Assembly: GCF_040802235.1 (NCBI RefSeq)
Contig: NC_133161.1
Coordinates: 47,419,001-47,483,000, forward strand
Source of the DNA: Manis javanica
Lineage: Eukaryota; Chordata; Mammalia; Pholidota; Manidae
Direction: 5' to 3'
Length of the DNA: 64,000 nt
In this document: positions 12,171-24,690 of the stretch, in pieces
Position numbering within the stretch: the first letter of the stretch is position 1
Layout: the number at the start of each line of letters is the position of its first letter
Program-made: the position numbers and the translations under genes
Notes under the pieces: generated by a model
Seen by the model: only the letters and a program-made list of their open reading frames with translations
The model's database searches: none
What the model was told of the DNA's origin: nothing

Positions 12171-15100
12171 TACACAGTTTAGAGTCCTCATCAAAGCCAG
12201 ATCAGAACTCCTGCTATATTGAGCTCCTTTCTCTACCACCAATTGATTTTCTATCCAGGGTTCTACTCATGCATTTAAGGATGGAAGAGAGCACTTTGTA
12301 AATGCTAAAGTGCTATTGATATTGTCATTCTCAATCCAATTTGGAAGCACTAAAAAGGAGTTATAATTACAACACTGAGGTCATCAGGTTTGGCAGTGTC
12401 TTGGAAAAGATTCTTTTGTAAAATCAGCTCTTCACAAGGCCATTGTCTAGAAGCAAATGTACTCTGGCTAATTTAACTCTTAGAAACATAGACCATTGTG
12501 ATATTTCACATGAACATAGGCATCTCCTTTTTCTGGGGATAGTGAAATGACCCCAACCTTTGAAGAACATAATTTTGGAGGGCTTTCCCAATAGAAGTGA
12601 ATTTACTCCTGGTGCTTTATAGCTGCAGACTGGTCCTTCTCAGGACCAGCCATACAGTGTCACAAAAAACTGACCAGGCTTCTGCCCTTGGAGCCAAGAA
12701 ATCCAGGGTCCTGGCTTCATTTGCTAAACCTGAGCTTTGCAGGACCTATGCCCTTACTTCTCTTTCCTTTACCCTGTTTAATGTGACAACAGTGATTTCT
12801 GGACACTCTTGCCAGACTACGACTTCCTCTTCTTCCTTGGCTCTTCTCCTGGTATTACCCACACCTGTTTTGGGGATGCAGCAGAGACAGCTACTGAGCC
12901 AGAAGACCCTACAGCCACCTATTCCCCAAAGCCTGGCTCATAGGCAGAGGACAAACAAAACCCACAGAACCCAGTTATCTTCTTTAGGAAGCAACACATT
13001 TTGAAAATTGTGAGTTTATTTGAGGATTTCAAATTTGGCATATTTTACTTCAGAGAAATAAACCTGCATCTCCAAGATAGGAAGAACAACATAAACATAT
13101 ACATACATATTACAAGCATACATAACACATACGTACATGATATCAGAGACCTATCTTATCTGAACGACACTCATAATGGAATGTCACATAATTACAGTGA
13201 TGGTAGCTAAAAGGAGCCAAAATTTTAATATGAGAAACTGTTAAATATGCTAAAGTTTGTATAAACCATGCTAAATAAGCATTTTCATGTTTGTTTAACA
13301 TTTGCTTTCCAGGATATTTTTCTGCCTACCAGATAGACCCATGATTAGGTTCCCACATCTTGTGAAGGCTGACCAATGTGGACTCTGGCTCTTTTGCACA
13401 TACATTTTTATGGAAAAAAGTTTGGATTCTTGGAAAGGCCACTTCCATGTAACAATGAAGCCTTATGTTCAATAGCTTCCAGGAGAAAGGAAACACACAG
13501 CAAAAAATGCACATAACAAATGACTGACTTCTGCATCACACAGAAGTAAGGCTACGAGGAGGCATGCAAGGGCAGACAGAGGGAGCAGAAACATGATCTC
13601 AGCAGGCCTTATGCAGAAATGCCCTTTCCTTGAGTTTAATTAAATAATAGGCTGAACATCAAAAATAAATAAATACCCATGTACACTTAATCCAGTTTAA
13701 AGAAAAATAATTATTAATGCAGTGTAGCCCCTGTGTACTCCTCAAAGATTGCATTCCCCTCCCTATAGAGAACTAATATTTCTGTGTTCATCATCCCATG
13801 TATTTCTTGAAAACTATATTTCATGCCAACCCTGTGGAAGCTATGAACATTCTCTTTCAATTCTATAGCTTTAGGGCACTTTCAATACTGTGCTAAAAAT
13901 ATCTTATTGCTCTAATAAGTTAATACTAAATATATTTTAGCATAACATGACTCTGTGGATTACCCTTATAGTTTTTATTCTACCTTTATTTAAACTTAAT
14001 CAAAATCAGCCACTCAAATGTAAAGGAATCCTGGATTCCCTGGAGGTTGGCCAAAGTCCAGGGTTTATATAATCAACTGACAGTAGTCAGAATGTATTAC
14101 TTTCAAGGGACTAATAACTAAGGGGTGTACTCTCTACTATTTTAAGTGGGTAAAATTCCCAGTGAACTAAGCCTTGTGCCCGACACTCCCTAGTTATAAT
14201 TAGGTATGTTTCAGAGATGTATGAATGCTTGTTAAGCAGCAGGGCACCATTTAATATATCTCTGGCCTGTCTGCTAGACACCAAGTACTTTTGCTGGAGT
14301 GGGAGAACAGCTAATGCACGTAGAGAGGACATTGTTTTTAGGCTAGCTCAGTAAAACGTGAATGGGCCAAAGAAAGCACCATGTATTTCGTGAAGTGCCA
14401 GACCAGTGATGCATTGTTGGGAACTGTTAGTGAGGATAGCTATGGCCCAGGGACTTGCCTTGTTGGCGTTCAGTTCTAGGACATAGACCGTATAGTATTA
14501 ATTCAAGTCCGTAATCTTTTATCTGAAACTGAAATCTATGGAACCTGAAAGCTGGCAACTTCAATTTGTTCACGACTCATCTGATGCCAAAACCATACGC
14601 TAATGTGAACTCATTTGGTGGCAAACCATCACCAAAACTGCCATTAGGCCACATAAAGTCTTTATTTAGTTAAAGCAGTTACTGTGACCATTTACATGTT
14701 TCACTGTGGAAATTATTAATGTATTTGATTAGAGACTTTTGCTCCAGACCCCCTGGGGGTGCTACATAATACAGAGCATACCCTTTTAAAATCCAAAAAC
14801 TTCTGAATTCTGGAACATAGTTGTCCCTACAGGTTTCAAATTAGAGATCACTGAGCTATGATGGCTACCACCGATTTCATAACTACCAGGGCCTGGGACT
14901 GTGAACCCTGAGGCTATTGCATTTCACTCTCATGTGGACCCTGTGCGTGCAAGTATATTTCTGCACCTTTGTCATTACATCAACATATACTTTTTCCTGT
15001 TGCCTCTGATTGCTGGGAAAATCCCAAAGCTGATAACATAGGTGCTAAACTGAGCAAAATAGGTGTTTATATGTCTGACCTTCAATTTCCGCCTTCAAGA

Positions 15101-15567
15101 AAGCCTTTGGATACGTGCCCTCAGAATCTGCTGAAAGCAAGGCTAGATTTGCTACTCCAACTATCAATCCTATCACAAATAGATATTTACGAAAACCAAA
15201 AATTCTAAAAGATATATCAGGAGGGTGAGTTCCTCCTTCCACCATGCTTTTTTCTGCTTCTTCCTTTCCTGTCACCACCCAGGCCAAGTGAGGAAGACAC
15301 TAGAAGAACCGCTGATCAATTCATAAGTTTGGAAAGTGCCTGCAAGAAGAGAGCGATTTGTCAGCTGAAGTTATGATTATGCCCTGGAATTGCTGGCCTA
15401 CCCTTTGTGCCTATTTGAGCAGAAGGAAAAGGAACTGGGGAGTGATGACAGGGAAGAGAGGGGACAGTCAGGGAGTAGTGTGCTCCTTTCCTAATGGAGC
15501 AGTTAATGTACTCAGAGATGACACTTAGGCTAAGCTGGTAAAACATGAATGTGTCAGTTCAAATGAA
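12171..15567. other. No gene or repeat recognised
   Basis: 3.4 kb without a recognisable transposon. The 135-codon frame at 12597-13004 has no domain and a low-complexity Ser/Thr/Leu composition; I regard it as chance. Confidence 0.5.
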
Positions 15568-17206
15568 GTTGTTTTTTGTTTTGCTTTTATTAAAGTGTCA
15601 TTGAGATACAGTCTTATGTTGGTTTCAAATACATAACACAGTAATTCAGCATTTACCCATATTATCAAGTCCTCACCCTCTCCACTGCAGTCACTGTCAA
15701 CACAGTAAGATGTGTAAGATGTTACAGAATCATTAACTGTATTCTCTGTGCTGTACTAATGTTCCCATGACCAACTTATATTGTGAGTATGAATTATTGT
15801 GCCCTTTAATCCCCTTCCCCCTCCCTGCCCACCCTTCCTCAACCCCTTCCCTTGGTAACCACTAATGCCTACTCAGACTCTGAGTCTACTGCTATTTTGT
15901 TACTTCTGTTTTGCTTTGTCTTTATATTCCACAATGAGTGGAATTTTAAGGTATTTGTCTTTCTCCATCTGGCTTATTTCACTGAGCATAATACCCTCTA
16001 GATCCATCCATGTTGTTGCAAATGGCAGGATTTCTTTTCTTTTTATGGCTGAATAATATTCCATTGTACATATGTACCACACCTTCTTTATCCAATTATC
16101 TATTGATGGACACTTAGGTTGCATCCATATCTTGGCTATTGAAAATAGTGTGATGATAAACAGAGGGGTGCATATGTCTTTTCAAAGTAGGGATCTTGTT
16201 TTCTTCAGGTAAGTTCCTAAAAGTGGAATTCCTAGGTCAAATGATATTTCTATTTTTAGGTTTTGGAGGAACCTACATATTGCTTTCCACAACAGTTGCA
16301 TCCATTTACATTCCCACCAACAGTGTAGGAGGGTTCCCATTTCTCGGCATCCTCACCAGCATTCATTATTTCTTGTCTTTTGGATAGTGGCCATCCTAAC
16401 TGGTGTGAGGTGATATCTCATTGTGGTTTTGATTTGCATTTCCCTGATGATTAGTGATGTGGAGTATCTTTTCATGTGCCTGTTGGCCATCTGTATTTCT
16501 TCTTTGGAGAAATATCTCTTCAGGTCCTCTGCCCATTTTTTAATTGGGATATTTGTTTTTTGGATGTTAACTCTTAATCAGATGAGTCATTTAAAAATAT
16601 TCTCCCATACTGTGGGATACTTTTTGTTCTGCTGATGGTGTCCTTTGCTGTACAGAAGCTTTTTAGTTTGATGTAGTCCCACTTGTTCATTTTTTGTTTT
16701 GTTCCCCTTGCCCAAGGAGATGTGTTCAGGAAAAAGTTGCTCATGTTTATATTCAAGAGATTTTTGCCTATGTTTTCTTCTGAGTTTTATGGTTTTGTGA
16801 CTACATTCATGTCTTTGATCCATTTTGAGTTTACTTTTGTGTATGAAGTTAGACAATAATCCAGTTTCATTCTCTTACATGTAGCTGTCCCATTTTCCCA
16901 ACACCAGTTGTTGAAGAGGCTATTTTCCCCACTGTGTATTCATAACTCCTTTATTGTATATTAATTGACCATGTATGGCACTGATCTATGGATCTGTTCT
17001 TGTACCAGTACCAAATTGTCTGATTACTGTGGCTTTGTAGTAGAGCTTAAAGTCAGGGAGCATAATCCCCCCAGCTTTGTTCTTCTTTCTCAGGATTGCT
17101 TTGGCTATTCAGGGTCATTTGTGGTTCCATATGAATTTTATAACTATTTGTTGGTATTTTGATAGGGGTTGCATGGAATCTGTATTGCTTTGGGTAGGAT
17201 GGCCCT
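15568..17206 (-). mobile_element. 5'-truncated L1 (3' part of ORF2 plus 3'UTR)
   Basis: Read on the minus strand it runs from the ORF2 C-terminal half to the 3'UTR and an A-rich end at 15568-15590. The ORF2 part contains recognisable blocks such as the region around 15900-16124. Several frames are broken by indels. It is the oldest-looking of the 3' L1 fragments of this family in the window. A possible target duplication (GTTCAAATG near 15557 and GTGCAAATG near 17213) is weak. Confidence 0.88.
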
Positions 17207-18139
17207 TTTGCAAGTGCAAATGTTTTCTGAAGCAGTCAGATTCCCAACAGACATGGCAAAGATGTGGGAGGTTCTCTGGATAAGTGTACAGTGAAAAGCA
17301 AAGCAGACTTGAACTATCTTGTAAGTAATCTACTTTAGGGAGCCTTCTGTGGTACAAGAGGACCCCCAGTATCAAGGAAATAGTAGGGTTATATGGGGGA
17401 AAGAAGAGTGGTTGATGGACTTTAAAATACATCAGGCTAGTTTACCTTAAATCAGAAAAATATTCAGTGGAGAGGTCTACTATAGAGACACCCCTTCAAC
17501 ACACACAAAGGAGCCCTCCATATGTTCCAGGGATGCCTGTTTCACAGAGAGTGTCTACAGTCAAGAAGGGACAACAGAACAAAATAAATAAAAAGGCATT
17601 TTCCCCCTTTCACAGCCTTCCCCCTTGCCACAAAACACAAAGGAGAAAAGGACCCAAGAGTGTGTGTGCACATGGGTCCCCCTTTTAGGCTTCCCTTACT
17701 TTGATATCTACTGTTACTCCCATGCCTCCCTCCATCCCATTCCGTCCTTTCCTCCACCCTTGACAGAGAAAGTGTTGTTCCTCACTCTCTGGCTCAAGCG
17801 TGAACAAAAGAACATTGTTCTTCTCCACAGCAAAGCAGGCTGGAATTTTCCAAAGGAACTTGACTGAAGACAAAGGTAAGCAAAGAAAACACAAAGTCCT
17901 TAAATATAGTCAAACTAACAAAGGACAGGTTTCCAATCCTACAGTTGCTACATAGTGCTGGGCTCTCAGATGTTGTGCCCATGCCCTCTCTGAGAATCCT
18001 GTTCAGAGAAATTCTGTGTCAGATCTTCCACAAACCTTCTCTCCACACCTTTCTTTGTCTCCCAAGTCTTCTTAAAGGAGGGTTTGAAAGACATTCTAAC
18101 TGAATAATGGTGATATATACATGGATTAAAAAAAACTGC
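17207..18139. other. No feature recognised
   Basis: Intergenic; opposite-strand frames of 60-105 codons overlap and show no domain. Confidence 0.5.
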
Positions 18140-18312
18140 ACTTTCTCAGCTTTTGAGTCTGACAGACCTGTATGATTTTATATCAGTTGCTTCACCTCTC
18201 TGAGCCTCATTTCTTCTCATCTACATGACACCCTTTTAGTAGAGTTGTATAGTGCTCACATAAATGCTTGTATATGGTAAGTACTCAAAAAATACTTGTT
18301 TTTATTATCATT
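18140..18312 (+). mobile_element. MIR SINE fragment
   Basis: GAGTCTGACAGACCTG, CACCTCTCTGAGCCTCATTTC and GGTAAGTACTCAAAAAATACTTG follow MIR order. Confidence 0.75.
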
Positions 18313-18365
18313 ATTCAGTGTACAAAGTGATTTCTAAACCATCTAGTGTCATCTTCCTTCTTCCT

Positions 18366-18391
18366 ATAGATAGGTAGATAGATAGATAGAT
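18366..18391. repeat. (GATA)n short tandem repeat
   Basis: About six TAGA/GATA units with one TAGG interruption. Confidence 0.9.
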
Positions 18392-18834
18392 CAATATATA
18401 TATGTCTCCATCTCCCTATTATTTCTTATATTGCTCCTACCCTCGTGAGTAGATGAAGTGGATTTCTTCATACCCGGATATATCTATCAGGTTGCCCTAT
18501 TGATTTGAACAACCTGTATTATTGCAATAAACCATATTGAACTCATCAGTCCACTCACAGGAGAAGCTTAGCTTCTGTACCCAAAGTTCCAGCCTGGCTC
18601 TGGGACCAAAAGACCTTAGTACCATGACACATTATTACTTCCCAGGTTTAGCTGAACATTTCTGTCGGTTTCATCTCTGAAAGACAACTTTATTTCCAAA
18701 TCCCAGTTGGTGAATCTGCTTAATATTAGCCACGCTTCACATTTTCTCCAACCCACATGGCTCATGTCTAAAGCAGGTGAGCCACACACTGCCCATACCC
18801 ATCCAGGCTTCAGACACACCACGCTCAAACTAAA

Positions 18835-19010
18835 TTACTAATTGTAAGTGCTTAATCTTTCCAAGCTTCAGTTCACTATTTATGGAATGGTGATTACGGT
18901 ATCTCCCTAACATAGTCTTTGAAGATTAAATGAGCAAATGAATGTCAAACACTTACGGCAGATGCTGGCCCACAGAACCATAGGCACAATAAATGGTTGC
19001 CGACATCATC
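18835..19010 (+). mobile_element. MIR SINE fragment (3' half)
   Basis: CAAGCTTCAGTTCACTATTTATGG, GAAGATTAAATGAGCAAATG and AGGCACAATAAATGGTTG correspond to the MIR 3' half. Confidence 0.7.
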
Positions 19011-19619
19011 ACTACCTATTTACAATACCACAATTACTTTACATGAACAATTACATTGATAATTCATATCAAAAGATAAAAAATGACTTACCTTTAGATA
19101 GCTTCTAAGCACATAGAAACCTAATCAGTAACCCATCAGTTATCAGTCTTGAGGTTTATAAGAGACACCTGTTTACCTCTGAACCCTGTTAAGTGTCCTA
19201 CTCACCTTAGATAGAGTATAAACAGCACATTTATGGACCTGGCTACTGTCGGTTTCCTAATTATGGTCCATCTTTATTGCCAACTCCAATCACATAATTA
19301 AACAAAGTTTCCCTGCATTTATTGTTCTTGGAAGCCTGTTGGATAAGGGTAAAGAATTTGACTGACTAGTAATGTGTTTACATTTCATACTCACATTTAC
19401 TAGCTGGAGACCTACACTGCAATCTGCCCTTTGTTTCTATCCAAAGTCCCTCCTGTAAAATGCAGCCATGTCTGCTCCATAGTAGAGCTAATGTGTTGTT
19501 AAATAAGTGAATCCACAGGCATGGCTGGTTAAATACCTCTTTCGTTACCACTTTGCCTCAACAATGAGTGTTCATGGATAGCAGACTGGCATTCTTTCTT
19601 TGAAATATACCAGTGTGAG

Positions 19620-19795
19620 GCAAGGTAGTGGGCTTCTGAGTCAGACACACCCTATTGAAAGTTTGGCTCTGGGTGACCCTGGAAAGGTCAGTTAATCTCT
19701 CTGAGCCTCTGTAAAGATAGATATAATAGTAGCATCTACCTCCTTGATTGTTGGCGGGATTCACTGAGTTAATCAATGAGAAGTACACAGCTTTT
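19620..19795 (+). mobile_element. MIR SINE fragment
   Basis: GGCTTCTGAGTCAGACACACC, TTAATCTCTCTGAGCCTC and ATAATAGTAGCATCTACCTCC are in MIR order. Confidence 0.75.
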
Positions 19796-20805
19796 AAGAG
19801 ACAGTCTCCTGGGTGTGGACTTTGGTTGCCCCATCTTCTCTTATTTTTGTTTACCATCTAATCTCTGACCAGAGATTCGTCCCAGCCAGACATGGACAGT
19901 CATGTTTATTTCTGGGCATTTAAAGAGGACTTTGACCAGGATTTTTAAGGCTAGTAAAGTGGCATGCAAAAAATGGACTTTTAGAGTTTAGGTAGAAACT
20001 AAGAAAATATGAGTAAAGCATGGACTTTAGCTAATAATAATAGTTCATTAACTATGACAAATGTACCAGATAATGTTAAAAATAGGAGGAATGAGGTGTG
20101 GGTTAAATGGGAATTCTCTAAAATTGTCACAACTTTCCTATCAATTTAATATCTATCCAAAATAAAAAGTTTATTAACTGTTAAAAATATCTATCAAAGT
20201 ATAAAGAGTTAAAAATTATATGTTTATAATTTATTCCTATCTGTATGCAATAAGAAAACACCAGAATAAAAAGGGAAAGATAATTTTTAAATGGACATTA
20301 TCCAGGAATAAGGAACACTTTGTTGAGATGATAAAATTGGTTACTTTCTTAAAAAATGTGCAGGTCTCTTTTGTGTGGAAAATAAGATATATGCTGTGTA
20401 GTGTGCAAGGCAGAAACAGTGAGCGGAAATTACAGGTGATCCAGTTTCACCTCAGGTAATGATTAAAACTGTCCACACACACACAAAAATGGACACATTC
20501 TGGAGTAGAATATGATCTCTTTCAAAGTTGTTACTGAGTGAGTAGATGACCACCCACCAGGGGTTGTTGCACTGAGTAGGCAGAAAGTTGCCCTTGATAT
20601 TACAACTGCCTCCTTATCCTTATGTCCATCTGTTCTCCTTTGCTTTTTTCCACATTTATCCATGCTACATTAAGTTTCAGATTTGGAAAGGACTTCAGAG
20701 ATCATCTAGTTCTTATTTGGCGTGTGGATTTTCAAGTCTTCTTGGCCTCTGGAATTATATGCAAACACATCACTAGGAATTCTACTTGTTTCACTTAAAC
20801 CTTAT

Positions 20806-20817
20806 TCTTTGTTCTTT
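20806..20817. repeat. Target-site duplication, left copy
   Basis: TCTTTGTTCTTT, identical to 21402-21413, flanking the short minus-strand L1. Confidence 0.88.
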
Positions 20818-21401
20818 TATTATTATTATTAAGGCATCATTGATACACAATCTTATGAAGCTTTCACATGAGCAACATTATATTTACTATATTCACCCCT
20901 ATTATCAAGCCCCCACACACACCCCATTGCAGTCACTATCCATCAGTGTAGCAGGATGCTATAGAGTCACTAGTTGTCTTCTCTGTGCTCTATTGCCTTC
21001 CCCGTGACCCCCCTACATTATGTGTTAATCATAATGCCCTTTAATCCCCTTCTCCCTCCCTACCCACCAACCCTCCCCAACTGTTCCCTTTGGTAACCGC
21101 TAGTCCCTTCTTGGAGTCTGTGAGTCTGATGCTGTTTTGTTCCTTCACTTTTGCTTTGTTGTTATATTCCACAAATGAGTAAAATCATTTGGTACTTGTC
21201 TTTCTCCACCTGGTTTATTTCACTGAGCATAATACCCTCCAGCTCCATCCATGTTGTTGCAATTGGTAGGATTTGTTTTCTTCTTATGGCTGATTATATT
21301 CCATTGTGTATATGCACCACATCTTCTTTATCCATTCATCTACTGATGGACCTTTAGGTTGCTTCCATATCTTGGCTATTGTAAATAGTGCTGTGATAAA
21401 C
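20818..21401 (-). mobile_element. Short 5'-truncated L1 (3'UTR and end of ORF2)
   Basis: The minus strand carries the last part of ORF2 and the G-rich 3'UTR, ending in a TTATTATTATT-type tail complement at 20818. A perfect 12-bp direct repeat bounds it, so both ends are exact. Confidence 0.9.
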
Positions 21402-21413
21402 TCTTTGTTCTTT
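21402..21413. repeat. Target-site duplication, right copy
   Basis: TCTTTGTTCTTT, identical to 20806-20817. Confidence 0.88.
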
Positions 21414-22164
21414 CTTACACTTGCTTAACATCCGCATCTCAGGTTTTCCCTACTTCGACAACCAGTTTGAACACACTTCACCACCTCCGACATCAAACCG
21501 TGCAGAGATTTGTTCGTGCCCTCCTGCCACACACTGAAGCCATGGCTGGTCCTGCTACCAGTTAAGTCCCAGGGACCTACCAGGCAATGAGGAACAGAAA
21601 ATCATCTATTACTGCCTGGTCCTGGGGTTGACATCCAATCTCAGTAATTATTGGCATGCAACACTCATAATCAGGTCAGGGCCTTTATGCCCTTGTACAT
21701 TTGTACAAATGGATACTGAGAAATGAAACAGGAATGCAACTTGAAAAATACATCATGACTCACAAAACAGGTCAACTGTGCTGAACCATAACATGTCACA
21801 CACACTATCTAAGATCAAACTGATTGACACCTAGCTCCTCTTGATTTGCATCTTCCAATTAAGACCATAAATGAACAACTAACTTTGCAGACTCACAGAC
21901 CCACTGGTTCTTCCAACAGCTCACCTCTTTTATAAATTCTGACCAACTCTGGCCAGACCACGCTCACCAACTGTGGCCTATGATCCGTCTGATGATTAAC
22001 GACAGCCTCTAAGTAACCTTCCCGTACCCCTCCCTCTGAGACTCCATATTTATGCTCTGTCTACTCAGTATGTACAAATCCAGTCTGGGATGATCAACAG
22101 GTTCCCCTAGTGATCTTTGATTAGGGAGATTCTTTTGCTTGGTTATGTCTATTTTCTTCTTATT
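21414..22164. other. No feature recognised
   Basis: Intergenic DNA between an L1 and an L2; nothing clear. Confidence 0.5.
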
Positions 22165-22442
22165 TTCCTAGAATATACCTACGAGTCCTTCCAGAATCCA
22201 TTTAAATATCATGACAAGTCTTCCCTGATTTCTTCTTCACCTCAGTCCTTTACATTATTCATTGTCCTACCCTCTGTTTTCCAGGCATTGGGCTCAGCCA
22301 TTCCATTAGCTTTTTCACACTTTTTAAAAGTTTTATTTGTCTGTCCACTCTTTCCACATTTCCTTAATGGCAAGATAGCTTTTATTTATCATTGTATGTC
22401 CCGGTTCAGGGCACAGAATTGGCACCGAATAAATGTTACTTA
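22165..22442 (+). mobile_element. L2 LINE 3' end
   Basis: GACAAGTCTTCCCTGATTTC, GTCTGTCCACTCTTTCCACA and the terminal CAGAATTGGCACCGAATAAATG mark an L2 3' end that lacks the usual GAATGAATGA tail. Confidence 0.65.
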
Positions 22443-22729
22443 AACCCAGATTATTATTCATAACAAAATTGCAAACAGAGCCTTAAGGGATATCTGTGTT
22501 CATTATTCTTTCTGGCCATTATTGATGTATGGGGAGTATCACATAGAACAAATCTCTGTGATGCCCATTCCTTTGTGGTGAGAAGAGTCTACATAGTCAT
22601 GTACAGGGTGGCCAGGATCAGAAGTAGTGATATGGGATTATAGGGACACAGGTGATGGGCATGGCAAATGAACTGTTAGCAATTCTGTTTTACAAGGAAG
22701 AAAATCAACCCAATTAAACATTTTCATTT

Positions 22730-22960
22730 TTTAAAATTATTTCAATTATTAAAATAATAAATTACATATATACTACAGGTAAAACTAAAGTCCTCTTACA
22801 AGACTATCTTCATCCTGATTCCAGCCCTACCTCTCCAGAGGTATTCATTGTTATCAATTAAGCATACATCCTTCCAGATTATTTCCATGCATTTACAGAC
22901 GTAGCAAGATTATAGTACTGTTTATGTATGTGTTTAATATAAATTTAATCATCAGTAATT
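22730..22960 (-). mobile_element. Ancient L1 fragment
   Basis: CTACCTCTCCAGAGGTATTCATTG and CCTTCCAGATTATTTCCATGC resemble antisense old L1 3' sequence; ends are uncertain. Confidence 0.45.
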
Positions 22961-23036
22961 CCTTTAGACCTTCATAAACACTTCAGACCTTCATCAAGTT
23001 TTGCATATGAGATACCAATGGCAAAAAATGCATAAA

Positions 23037-23048
23037 AAACATTCATTT
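23037..23048. repeat. Target-site duplication of full-length L1, left copy
   Basis: AAACATTCATTT, matching 28889-28900; two extra bases (GA) lie between it and the L1 5' end. Confidence 0.85.
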
Positions 23049-23050
23049 GA

Positions 23051-23627
23051 GGATTAAAGATGGCGGTGTGAGAGGAGAGACAGAGGCTTCCTCCTAAAAC
23101 GTGGCTCCGCAGGACCCGAGCCCCTCCCCCACCCCAGCTCACCCGCAGGAGGAAGACAAACGGAGCAGGGAGGGAGTGGAAGGCTTGCGACTGCTGAATA
23201 CCTAGCTCCTGAGATCTGCTCTGGGAGCACAAACCTACATTTCATGGTGCTTTCATGAGACTCGCATGACTACCAGGTTGGAAAGTTAATACAGGCAGAG
23301 TTCCTGGGGAGACTGAGATTCCAGCTGCTTGTGGAAAGCAGGGATCCATATCTGGCTGCTCTGGGACAAAAACTTATACCTGTGTGACCAGCCCACTAGC
23401 TCAGGCAGTGGAGACAGGCACAGCAGCCAGGAGGCAGGGAACACCTCTTTCCTATCCCCAGGCACCAGTACTGCTCCCCTGCGACCCCCAACATTGCTTC
23501 AGGGGCTCAGCAGCTCCAGAATAGAGCTTCTGGACAATAGAGGGCGCCATATACAAATACGAAACACCAAAGGAACCTTGTCCAGAGTAAAATTGTTAAT
23601 ACAACTCCCAAGAAAGATTTAAATGAT
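23051..23627 (+). promoter_or_regulatory. L1 5'UTR with YY1-type motif
   Basis: The element opens with AAGATGGCGG at 23057-23066, the YY1-type motif found at the start of many mammalian L1 5'UTRs, where it positions transcription initiation. The stretch is GC-richer than its surroundings and has no long reading frame, as expected of an internal L1 promoter. Whether it still acts is unknown. Confidence 0.7.
23535..23549 (+). promoter_or_regulatory. CTCF-like motif in L1 5' region
   Basis: CAATAGAGGGCGCCA agrees with the core CTCF consensus (C-A-x-Y-A-G-R-K-G-G-C-R-S-Y-A) at nearly every informative position. It is carried by the L1 just upstream of ORF1. This is a motif match by eye only. Confidence 0.4.
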
Positions 23628-24407
23628 ATGGACCTCATGACTCTTCCTGAAAGGGAGTTCAAAATAAAAATAATCAACATCCTAATGGAGGTATGGAAAG
23701 ACATCAGAGAACTCAGGAATGAATTCAGGTCAGAGATCCAATCGTTAAAGAACATGATGGAGGGTATTAAAAGCAGGTTGGATATGGTGGAGGAGACAAT
23801 AAATGAAATAGAAACTAGAGAAGAGGAATACAAAGAAGCTGAGGCACAGAGAGAAAAAAGGATCTCTAAAAATGAAAGAATATTGGAGAACTGTGTGACC
23901 AATCCAAGCGGAACAATATTCACATTATAGGGATACCAGAAGAAGAAGAGAGGGAGAAAGGGATAGAAAGTATCTGAGGAGGTAGTTGCTGAAAACTTCC
24001 CCAATCTGGGGAAGGACATAGTCTGTCAGGCCATGGAGATCCACAGATCCCCCTACACAAGGGACCTAAGGAAGACGACAGCAAGACACATAGTAATTAA
24101 AATGGGAAAGATCAAGGATAAGGACAGACTGTTAAAAGCAGCCAGAGGCAGAAATAAGATCACATACAAAGGAAAGCCCATCAGACTAACATCAGACTTC
24201 TCAGCAGAAACCTTACAGGCCAGAAGGGAGTGGCATGATGTATTAAATGCCATGAAGCAGAAGGACCTGGAACCAAGATTACTTTATCCAGCAAGATTAT
24301 CATTTAAATTTGAAGGAGGGATTAAACAATTTCCAGATAAGCAAAAGCTGAGAGAGTTTACCCCCCACAAACCATCTCTGCAGTCTATTTTGGAAGGACT
24401 GCTATAG
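23628..24407 (+). pseudogene. L1 ORF1 (RNA-binding chaperone), frameshifted
   Basis: ORF1p is the L1 nucleic-acid chaperone that trimerises through a coiled coil and coats L1 RNA. The first part (23628-23930) is a Glu/Lys-rich heptad-like stretch typical of the coiled coil. The RRM-to-C-terminal part resumes at 24033-24407 in another frame, with residues typical of the conserved ORF1 end. At least two small indels lie between about 23900 and 24000. No intact protein can be made. The natural start may lie slightly upstream of the ATG at 23628, since the frame is open there. Confidence 0.85.
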
Positions 24408-24690
24408 ATGGAAGTGTTCCTAGGGTTGGATAGCTGTCACCAGAGGTAGTAAAATCACGGTAGGGAGGGTGGAGCAGCTGATTGTGAGGCAAATACAAAA
24501 TTAAATTGACTATCCCCAAAGTCAATCAAGGGATAGACAAAAAGTACAGAATTTGATACCTAATATATAAAGAATGAAGGAGGAAGAAAAAGGAGGAGAA
24601 ATAGAAAAGAACCTTTAGATTGTGTTTGTAATAGCATACTAAGTGAGTTAAGTTAGACTCTTAGATAGTAAGGAAAGTAATCTGGAACCT

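Noticed and set aside
12597-13004. 135-codon plus-strand frame
   Set aside because: No domain, Ser/Thr/Leu low complexity, no supporting splice or promoter context; length is within chance expectation.
23507-24019. 170-codon minus-strand frame
   Set aside because: Antisense shadow of the L1 ORF1 coiled-coil region.
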